A stretch of DNA of 64,000 nt from Leptobrachium leishanense. Taxonomy: Eukaryota > Chordata > Amphibia > Anura > Megophryidae. The position numbers and the translations under genes were made by a program. Numbering within the stretch: the stretch's first letter is position 1; every line of letters begins with the position of its first letter. Of the stretch, positions 23,352 to 31,724 are shown piece after piece. The DNA lies in contig CM019063.1 in the NCBI GenBank assembly GCA_009667805.1, positions 351,192,942 through 351,256,941 of the forward strand, written 5' to 3'. The notes beneath the pieces are model-generated. The model was given only the letters and a program-made list of their open reading frames with translations. It searched no databases and was not told the origin of the DNA.

Positions 23352-25423
23352 TTACTCATTGATGGCCCTCTGCTGCTTGTGCAGACGCTGCAGCATTGCT
23401 AATGTCGAGTTCCACCTGGTGGGCATGTCACAGATAAGACGGTTTGTGGAAGGTGGAATTCTCTTTGAATTTCTGCCAGGCGAACACTTGCTGGGAATGA
23501 CCATCTGAAGTGGCTGCAGGCTTTTCTGGCATGGCTGAGAAGCTCTGGCAGCCCTGGGTACCTGGTTAGGAGACGCTGTACCACCAGATTTAGGACGTGT
23601 GCTAGGCATGGTATATGCGTCAACTTACCCTGGCGTTGGGCGGAGAGAAGGTTGCTGCCATTATCACAGACGACCATTCCCAGCTGAAGCTGGAGTGGTG
23701 TTAACCATCTCTGCACCAGCCCCTGCATAGCTGACAGAAATTCTGGCCCGGTGTGGCTCCTGTCCCCTAAACAAACCAGCTCAAGTACAGAATGGCATCT
23801 TTTTGCTTGAGCCATTGCGTAGCCCTTGTCACACGTCGGTTTAACTGCCACTTCGCCAGAGACAGAGAAGGAAGAGGAGGAAGAGGGAGAGGTGGTGGTA
23901 GAGCAGACAGACCTCATACAAGCAGCTTTCTGGAGGCGTGGTGGATGAACAAGCTCCAGCACAGAGCCCCATCTTGAATCCCTCCCAGCTGCAATCAGAG
24001 TTACCCAGTGTGCCGTGAAGGAAATGTAACGCACTGTCCATGCTTGCTGGACCACGTGTCTAAAGTCACATGCACCTTGCTGCTGACTGCCTTTCCAAAT
24101 GACTCCATAACATTGTCTTCCACGTGCTGGTATAGTGCTGGAATGGCCTTCCGAGAAAAGTAATGGGCGTTTTGGAACCTGCCACTATGGTACAGCACAT
24201 TCAGCAAATTCACAGAAGGAAGCAGAGTCCACCAGCTGGAAAGGCAGCAGCTGCAATGCGAGTAATTTTGCTAAGCTGGCATTTAGACACTGTGCTTGGG
24301 GATGGTTGGGACTATATTTTTTCTTACGCTGCAGCAGCTGGGGCAACGTCATCTGACTGTGTAAATCTTCAGCTGATGGGATGCTGTCACATTTTGAGGA
24401 AGGACCTGGTACATCCATTACTGTAGCATCATCCCTGTCAGTGGAGGTTGGAGTCAATGACATGGCAGGACATATAGTGGGGGTAGAGACAGGTGAGGAG
24501 GACCTACGCAAAGTGTTGCGTCAACGGAATGAGTGGCAGGTGGTCATTTGTCGCCTCAAGCACATGGTACCCAAGCGTCTGGTGTCTTTCCCACGCTTGA
24601 GCTTCATCTGAAAAAGATTACAAATAGCAACGGTGCGGTCTGCTGCACATTTCTTAAAGAACTCCCAGACAGCAGAGTTCCTGGATGTGTGCTTTGAGAC
24701 AACAGCACTCTGCACCTGAGCAGCTCTGACATCTGATGTCTTGGACTGGCTAGTGCTACGGTTGGTCATAGAGGACGTTGTGCCTCGTGTTTGTTGTGCC
24801 TCCTCCTCCTCACTTGACTCCTCTGTTCGATCAGGCACCCAGGTGGAGTCAGTGACCTCATCATCATTGTCATCACCCCCTATCTCCTCATCACTGGAGC
24901 CAACTTGGAGGTATGCTGCAGCTGCTGGGGCAACATGAGTGCCAGTTATTTGTGTGTCACTGGCATCCCCTTCCTCTGGGTTGATTATACTCCCTTCCTC
25001 AACCTCAGAGATTGAATCAGAGCACTGTAGTTGCTGCACATTCTCAAGCAGCATGTCACTGTCATTGTAGTCAAACAATTCAGCTGACTCCTCTGTGTTT
25101 GATAGTGAGGCTTCAGCAGGAGTAGCTGTGGACATGGAGGCTGCATTAGATGCTTTGGCAGCTGAGGTGGACTGTATAGCACTACAAGCCTGGCTGGCAA
25201 AGGACTCGGAGGATGAGGATGGCCTGGTTAGCCAATCCACCAAATCCTCTGTATGTTGCTGCTGCTTAAGACGGCCAGCACCAGCTAGAAAGGACAAGCG
25301 TGCCCCTGCAGAGGATGCACCACGTCCACGACAACCAGAGGCACAGCCTCCCGACACAGAGGCTGCTTGCCCTCTTATCTGTGTCTGGGAGCGTCTGCCT
25401 GTCCTTTTTGGTCTTTCTGTCAT
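23352..25423 (-). pseudogene. hAT transposase (BED finger + catalytic region), copy B, frameshifted
   Basis: The first segment (25,423-24,521, 300 residues) is open: a basic N-terminus, acidic Ser/Glu stretches, then the BED finger WEFFKKCAADRTVAICNLFQ with its second Cys replaced by Phe. This is one zinc ligand lost compared with copy A. Later segments 24,511-24,185, 24,213-24,001 and 24,055-23,399 are in different frames and include CDNGSNLLSAQRQG and CLAHVLNLVVQ. Non-functional, but the most complete N-terminal half in the window. Confidence 0.87.
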
Positions 25424-25539
25424 GGTGAGTGATATATAGATTAAAGATATACAGAACTCTGATCCAACTCTGGTATAAAAATTGGAGATATGCTTCAGAA
25501 CTCTGATTCAACTCTGGTATAAAGATTAAAGATTTCTGG

Positions 25540-26240
25540 TATAACTCAGTGAGACACCCTGATAGCTGGCAGCCAGTGACAAGACACAGATTACAATTCC
25601 CAGACACCTCCTATAAATAAGTGAGACCCCCTGATGGGTGGCAGTGACAAGACACAAATTACAATTCGCAGATATCTGATACAAGTCAATGAGACCCCCT
25701 GATAGGACCCCCTGATAGCTGGCAACAGTGACAAGACACAGATTACAATTCACAGAAATCTGTTAGAAGTATGTGGGACCCCCTGCTAGCTGGCAGTGAG
25801 AAGACACAGATTACAATTCCCAGAAACCTCCTATAAATCAGTGAGACCCCCCGATGTGTGACAGTGAGAAAACAAAGATTACAACAATTCCCAGATATTT
25901 TGTAGTAATGAAACCCCCACAATTGCTGGTGGCAGTGAGAACACAAAGATTACAACAATTCCCAGATATTTTGTATAAATGACTGACCCCCAAAATAGTT
26001 GGTGGCAGTGAGAACACAAAGATTAGAACAATTCCCAGATATTTTGTATAAATGACTGACCCCCAAAACTGCTGGTGGCAGTGAGAACATAAATATTACA
26101 ACAATTCTCAGATATTTTGTAGAAATGACTGATCCCCAAAATAGTTGGTTGCAGTGAGAACACAAAGATTAGAACAAGTCCCAGATATTTTGTAGAAATG
26201 AGACCCCCCCAATAGCTGATGGCAGACTGGCAGTGAGAAC
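25540..26240. repeat. Tandem repeats in hAT leader (copy B)
   Basis: About nine diverged units of 68-85 bp, each with ACAAGACACAGATTACAATTC or AACACAAAGATTACAACAAT and a GAGACCCCC or GACTGACCCCCAAAA segment. Homologous to 8770-9152. The position just upstream of the transposase start suggests part of the promoter/leader; the sequence itself does not show a function. Confidence 0.8.
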
Positions 26241-26593
26241 ACACACTAACAATCTCCTCTCAAAAAACACGTGCTGGGGCTGCAAGGGACGCCTTATATA
26301 GTGTGCTGCGGGACTTAGCTCTGTGAGCCCATGATTGGGCAAAATTTGCCCATTCAGGACTCTGAGCCGTGATTGGCATAGTCTTGCACCTGTCTTGCAC
26401 CTAAACTGTGGTCAGGTGCAGGCTGTAGCCAATTACAAGCTTCAGGCCAGTGGAAAAGTGCATTGTGGTCCATTGTGGTGCATTGTGGGCGAACATGCTG
26501 CGAACAAGCAGAAATGTTCGAAGTTCACGAACATACGAACTGGCGATGTTCGAATCGAACTCCGAACACATCGAACTGAACAGCTCATCCCTA

Positions 26594-27990
26594 GTTAGCA
26601 GTCAGAAATGGCCGAATTTTGGCAATGTTACGGAGATGATTGCGGCAAGATGATGAGAGTGACTGGATGTCGGGGCTGAAGGAAAGACTTGAGTTAAGTG
26701 TCACTCCGAGGCAACGGACTTGTGCAGAAGGAAGGATAGTGATACCGACAACAATTATGGAGAGGTCAGAAATTGGAGTAGAGTTAAAGGGGGGAATATG
26801 AAGGAGTTCGGTCTTAGACATACAGTATTGATCTTCAGGTAGTGAGCGGCCATCCAGGCAGAGATACCAAACAGACAATCACTGACCTGAGAAAGAAAGG
26901 AGGGGAGAGATCGGGAGTGGAGAGGTAGATCTGAGTGTCATCAGCGTATAGGTGATACTTTAAGTCATAGCTGGTGATGAGTTTACCCAGTGAGGAGGTA
27001 TAGATGGAGAAGAGCAGAGGACCTAGGACTGAGCCTTGAGGTAAACTGACTGACTGAGGCATTGAAGAGGATGAATTGCAAGGGATACTGAGAAGGATCT
27101 GTTTGAGAGGTACGATATTAGCCAGGAGAGGGTGGTATCACAGAGACCAAGAGAGAAGAGGGTCTCTATGAGGAGGGGATGGTCGACTGTATCGAAGGCA
27201 GCTGAGAGGTTAAGTAGGATCAGTATGGAGTAGTGGCCAATGTATGTAGCAGAGAGGAGGTCATTAGTAATCTTTGTGAGAGCAGTTTCTGTTGAATGTT
27301 GAGCGCGAAAGCCAAATTGCAGCGGGTCAAGCAAGGAGTTACAGGATAGGAAAAGGGTTAAGCGGTTGTAGACTAGTCTTTCTAGCAATTTTGATGCTAG
27401 TGGAAGTAGTGAAACTGGACGGTAGATTTCAGGAGAATGTGGGTCGAGGAAGGGTTTCTTGAGAATGGGTGTGATAGTGGCATGCTTGAAAGGAGAGGGG
27501 AATGAGCCAGAAGAAAGAGAGAGGTTGAAAAGGTGTGTAAGAGCAGGAGGATAGATGTGGACAGAGTAGATAGTAGGTGTGAAGGTATAGGGTCTAGTGG
27601 GCAGGTAGTGAGACGTGAAGAAGACATTAGAGAATGGACCTCATCCTCTGTGGTTGGGGCAAAGAGGCTGAGAGTCGATGTGGGGTCAGCTGGGGGAGGA
27701 GAAGTGCTGTATGCTTGTGCTGGGATATTGTTACAGATTGTGAGTGTTTTCGTTATGAAGTAGTCAGCAAGATCTTGAGCGCTGAGGTCGGATGGGGAGG
27801 TGGCGCAGGAGGGTAGAGGAGCAAGTTGAAGGTTGAGAACAGTCTTTTGGGGTTGGAAGAAAGTGAAGATATAAGAGAGGAGAAGTAAGTTTGTTTGGCG
27901 AGGTGAAGGGCAGTTGTGTATGAGTGGAGAAGGAACTTTTAGTTGATGAAGTCAGCTTCAGAGTGGGATTTCTTCCAAACATGCTCCACA
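26594..27990 (-). pseudogene. L2 LINE reverse transcriptase fragment
   Basis: On the minus strand the RT motifs appear in order: [46 protein letters not shown] and [10 protein letters not shown] (about 26,940). These are L2-type. Frames change near 27,390 and 27,040. The fragment starts within the connector upstream of RT (about 27,990) and is cut at 26,594 by the hAT terminus, so the endonuclease and the 3' end are missing. Confidence 0.88.
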
Positions 27991-28742
27991 TCGCGGGAGC
28001 ATCTCTAATGAAACAAAATATCAATGCCAGGCTGTGGCACTCAAAACAAAAAGACAAATCATGAATAAAATACAAATATGAAATACATTTGAAACAATAC
28101 TGCCAAAAATGTAAAATATATATTACTTAATACTCACTCACTCTCAAAGTCCAATACAAGAGATATATCTCTTCTACTATGTCTCTTCTATCTCCACTCT
28201 CCAGTCGCTGCAAAACTAGGTCTCTGTGAGCGCGCCTGTCTCAGTCTCTCTTCTTCCAGTCTCTCTCTCCAGTCTCCAGTGCACTCTCTGGTCTCTTCAG
28301 CAAAAAGTTTAGTCACGTAACAAAGAAAAAAATACTTACAACACCCAAGAAAGGAATGCAGTGACAGTGTGTGTCTGTGCCAGCCTTCTGCAGGAAAGGA
28401 AGCAGCTGATTGGACTATGACTTACTCTGCGTCAGTAATCCAACCCCAAAGATCCAACCCCCTAGAACATACAAACACAACTAAAACGATTCAGTGTCCC
28501 GAAATAATTCGAAGACTCGTTCAACGGTTATATAATATAAATCAGAAATGATTCAAAATGATCCGAAATAACGAATACAATGAAAATGACTTCCAACTTG
28601 CCAATTTGTATGCCTAAATGAAACCAACAAAAATTGTTTTGTTATCGTATTGGCATCTATTTTGGACTGCGTGTATTTCGTTACCAGATTGATTTGTGAT
28701 TTCGGGTGCATCTGAAACAATGAATCGAGATTGATTCGTACA
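27991..28742. other. Unassigned; TC-rich block and ATTCG-rich stretch
   Basis: 28,140-28,310 is rich in CTCT/CCAGT words. 28,480-28,742 carries many ATTCG/CGAAT words as in hAT MITEs, but no terminus or target duplication was recognised. The ATTCG-rich stretch continues across the L1-like insertion at 40,393. Confidence 0.35.
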
Positions 28743-28799
28743 AAAATCAATTCGGGGGTGTGGCCGGCCACGGAGGGGAGAAGACATGCTTTGGCAGAA

Positions 28800-29477
28800 T
28801 GTAACCGGAATCACAAGGTTCACTTTCTGGACGCCGCCGGACCGGACACAAGCAAGGATTGTCTGAACACGAGTCTCTTCAGGAAAGGCAAACTATTGTG
28901 TCGTCACACAAATGCTCACACAGGATTGAATCGCAAAGAGTGACCCCCGTCTCCCCCCGACAAGGGGTTTTATACCCCAAATACATAATTAGGTACATCC
29001 CAATCAGCCCACCTCCCGATGACACTTTATTCCACCCCACGTGGGTTAATACCTCCCATTGTTAGTACAAAGGAATTCCATACATTGATCGTAAATTGGC
29101 AAGCTTCATGTTAGTCTGACAGTCTGTGATTTGCTGTCGCACTAAATCCGGGCCGTGCCCACCTCCCTAAAGGCTATGTTTATTTTGCTACAGATAAATC
29201 ATGTTCTGGTTTCTACGCTTTCCTTTGTCTCTCTGCAGGTCTCAGTGACCTTGTAGTATCCATTTGTCATCCTGTCTTTCCATGCCAAGAGTTGGCCGGA
29301 TTTCTCTCAGTTTTATTGCTTCTCTGCTAATCTACCACATTCCTAAAATTCTATGTAAGCTTCATTCTAATGTCTAGTGAAATCTATCTAGTTATTAGAT
29401 ATTAGTGAACCAATATTCTGAACAAGATGGCCGCTTGGCTCATAATAGCGACCATCTTCCAGCCTGATTCCACTTCA
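28800..29477 (-). repeat. ERV 3' LTR (678 bp)
   Basis: Same ends as the 5' LTR. TATAAAA is kept at 28,968-28,974, but the AATAAA signal is destroyed by a two-base deletion near 28,893. Preceded on the minus strand by the polypurine tract AAGGGGGGAA (29,478-29,487). Confidence 0.93.
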
Positions 29478-29487
29478 TTCCCCCCTT
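29478..29487 (-). promoter_or_regulatory. ERV polypurine tract
   Basis: AAGGGGGGAA directly upstream of the 3' LTR on the minus strand; the plus-strand DNA primer position in retroviruses. Confidence 0.8.
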
Positions 29488-29526
29488 GGCTCAAGCCTCA
29501 GGTTCTTTTCCTGATGCTTGTAGCCA

Positions 29527-31152
29527 TCACACCCCACTATTCTTAAACTCCTCATACCTTACGGGACCGATTTTTGTTGGGAACATGTCTTGTGGGATCA
29601 TCAGTGGTATCTTTTGTGTCTGTGTAGGTGTCAGTACTTTCTTGCACAGTGGCCATAGGCATAGCCCTATGCGGTATGTCAGTGTTCCTACGACCAAGAT
29701 CACCACTATCATCAGAATCATGGATCCGATCTGTGAGATGAATCTCAGGATGGATCTAAACCACTCTCCGATTGCTCCGAACCAACGGAGTGGATTCCAG
29801 CCTTCAGCAGCGATTCTCCTTGCTGTGTTCTGCAACTGTGCTACCTTCTCTTGGTGATCCTGGATTACCTGGTAATAGTCTGGGACATCATGTGTGGTGT
29901 TTCTGATGTAGGTGCAACATTCATAATGCATTGTCATCTCACACAATCCATTCAGGGCCGCACTGATTTGTTCAAGCACCGTGTCATGTATCATCTGCAT
30001 CTTCCATATCTCACGCACCTCCAGATTCAGCAACTGAATATCCATACTAGTTTTATTCAGAATTTCATCCATCAGACTGGCATAACTGTTCAGTCTCACC
30101 ATCAACTCTCTTCCCCATCCAGTCCATGCTGGCAGCCACGACCATATCCGATCCACCTTTTTAAACAACTCTCTCTTCTGCCTTTCAAACATCAGTGGGT
30201 ACCTAGGGTGGAGTGCTGTGTCTGTATTGGTGTCTTCTCCTCTTACCCTCTGAATCGGAATCAATTTTGCCAGGTAGCACATTCCCGTTATTGTTGGTGG
30301 CACCCATGTGTAACACACCTTTCCACAACACACCTGGTATCCCCCTTTCAATATAAATGGAGACAAATGTAGTGTTCCCTTCGCCACTTCTATCATCAGT
30401 CGTCTCATTCGTCTCGTCGTATCCAGAACACCTTGCTTTCCATCAGACACCCCCTCAATCACTGCCTCTTGTTCACTCGTGAGCTTTCTACATTGTATGT
30501 ATAGAAAATTTGCCTGCTCTTTTGTGTCGATCGTGTAAATGTATGATGTCCAGTTAAACTTGCTTGAGTAGCACCCTCCATCCTCCTTATGTGTGTCTTT
30601 ATCTGGTCCTATTTGGAAGCACCACTCTGGTGGGTATACTGGTCCTATTATGGGATACCCGGGACTGAATGATTCTGGTTTTTCCCTTGGTGCATCAAAA
30701 AAGTGTATTGTGACATTCCCTGATGCAAACATACTCAGATTCATTGGGACAGAAGCAAATGGGATATGGATTGTCTCTGGATGCATCCTACTACACACCC
30801 AGCACGCAGTTTGTCCAGACTTCTTAGCATAGTCATATTTGAACTGCACAAGTAAATGCCCTCTTGGCAAAATCTCAGATGTCGCTTCTCGTTTTTGTCT
30901 CCACATAGTACGATTCTCCATCACTGGGTGCGTACCATTCCAGATATGGGAAATATCCACTTTCCCGGCAGTGCTTGGGCACCCGGGGCAGGCTCCATGC
31001 GAGAGTCCATAAATCAAGTTTGCAAGGTACAAAATCAGTACCACAAATGCTCCGAATGTCAAAATCCCTTGAGCAATTCTTTTCACGGTCACATAAACCC
31101 AATCCCTCCCCACCGGTATTTTCAAAAACAAAGGACATTTCTGGATGATCAA
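29527..31152 (-). CDS. ERV envelope glycoprotein, uninterrupted 541-codon ORF
   Basis: Surface and transmembrane glycoprotein of the provirus. N-terminal hydrophobic segment at residues 29-49 (signal/anchor). RQKR sites occur at 85-88 and 324-327; the second is the likely surface/transmembrane boundary. CWVC at 117-120 and GGYQVCCGKVCY near 270-281 resemble Env proteins of fish and amphibian ERVs. The ectodomain of the transmembrane subunit has C404 and CC at 412-413 (CX7CC, one residue longer than the usual CX6CC). Membrane anchor at about 473-497, with a 40-residue tail. First ATG in frame chosen; no stop or frameshift, unlike gag and pol. Confidence 0.88.
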   Translation of the reverse strand: MIIQKCPLFLKIPVGRDWVYVTVKRIAQGILTFGAFVVLILYLANLIYGLSHGACPGCPSTAGKVDISHIWNGTHPVMENRTMWRQKREATSEILPRGHLLVQFKYDYAKKSGQTACWVCSRMHPETIHIPFASVPMNLSMFASGNVTIHFFDAPREKPESFSPGYPIIGPVYPPEWCFQIGPDKDTHKEDGGCYSSKFNWTSYIYTIDTKEQANFLYIQCRKLTSEQEAVIEGVSDGKQGVLDTTRRMRRLMIEVAKGTLHLSPFILKGGYQVCCGKVCYTWVPPTITGMCYLAKLIPIQRVRGEDTNTDTALHPRYPLMFERQKRELFKKVDRIWSWLPAWTGWGRELMVRLNSYASLMDEILNKTSMDIQLLNLEVREIWKMQMIHDTVLEQISAALNGLCEMTMHYECCTYIRNTTHDVPDYYQVIQDHQEKVAQLQNTARRIAAEGWNPLRWFGAIGEWFRSILRFISQIGSMILMIVVILVVGTLTYRIGLCLWPLCKKVLTPTQTQKIPLMIPQDMFPTKIGPVRYEEFKNSGV

Positions 31153-31385
31153 GGGTGGGGGCTGGGCCCCTAAAAAGCACCCTTGGGGTATCCCCCGTTG
31201 GTGGGTGGTCAGGACTTGTGTCCATCAAGACACCCACTTGTGGAATCATTTGGGTGTTTTCCGTTGGGTCATTTAGGTGCTGTGGTCTTTGTCAGCTTTA
31301 GCCTCAGTGGATTGGTCTCGTTGGCGACGACCTTCCATGCTGGTTCAGGACTGGCTGCAGCTACTTTCAACCTGGAGTGATGTAT

Positions 31386-31724
31386 TCACGGGACCACCTC
31401 GGCAACCTTTACTGCTGTAGGGGTTGATAACAGGACAAGGTAAGGACCACTCCACTTTGGGCCTAGTGGGTCATTTTTCCACTCTTTCACCCATACTGAA
31501 TCACCTGGACAATACTTATGCAGTGGGGGATATAAAAAGTGAGGTATGTTATCTCCCACCCAAGTATTCAATTTCTGCATTGATTTGCCCAACAGTACAA
31601 CCTGATCACTTAATTTAGTTTCTCCCAATGCCCGAAGGTCCCCCCTTAGTCCATTAATCAGAGGGGTTGGCTGTCCAAACATGAGTTCGTACGGACTTAG
31701 CTTTAATTGGGGGTTGGCCTGCAC
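31386..31724 (-). pseudogene. ERV integrase C-terminal domain, out of frame
   Basis: Continues integrase in a different frame from the main segment: SPYELMFGQPTPL, then the SH3-like DNA-binding region GDSVWVKEWKNDPLGPKW and SGPYLVLLSTPTAVKV, strongly gammaretrovirus-like. The frameshift lies at about 31,705-31,724. Confidence 0.88.

Larger units (their letters stand above)
23318..26593 (-). mobile_element. hAT transposon copy B (minus), with full leader, 3'-truncated
   Basis: Read on the minus strand from TAGGGATGAGCTGTTCAGTT at 26,593. It has a long leader with 68-80-bp tandem repeats (25,540-26,240), the transposase N-terminus and BED finger (25,423-24,521), and the catalytic part down to about 23,318. 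It stops within the sequence equivalent to 22,690 of copy A. Confidence 0.87.

Noticed and set aside
21126..26593. Single hAT insertion with 8-bp duplication
   Set aside because: Flanks at 21,118-21,125 and 26,594-26,601 do not match, and the two halves are separate copies in opposite orientation.
29851..30372. 173-codon plus-strand ORF antisense to env
   Set aside because: Antisense shadow of the env coding region with no recognisable domain.
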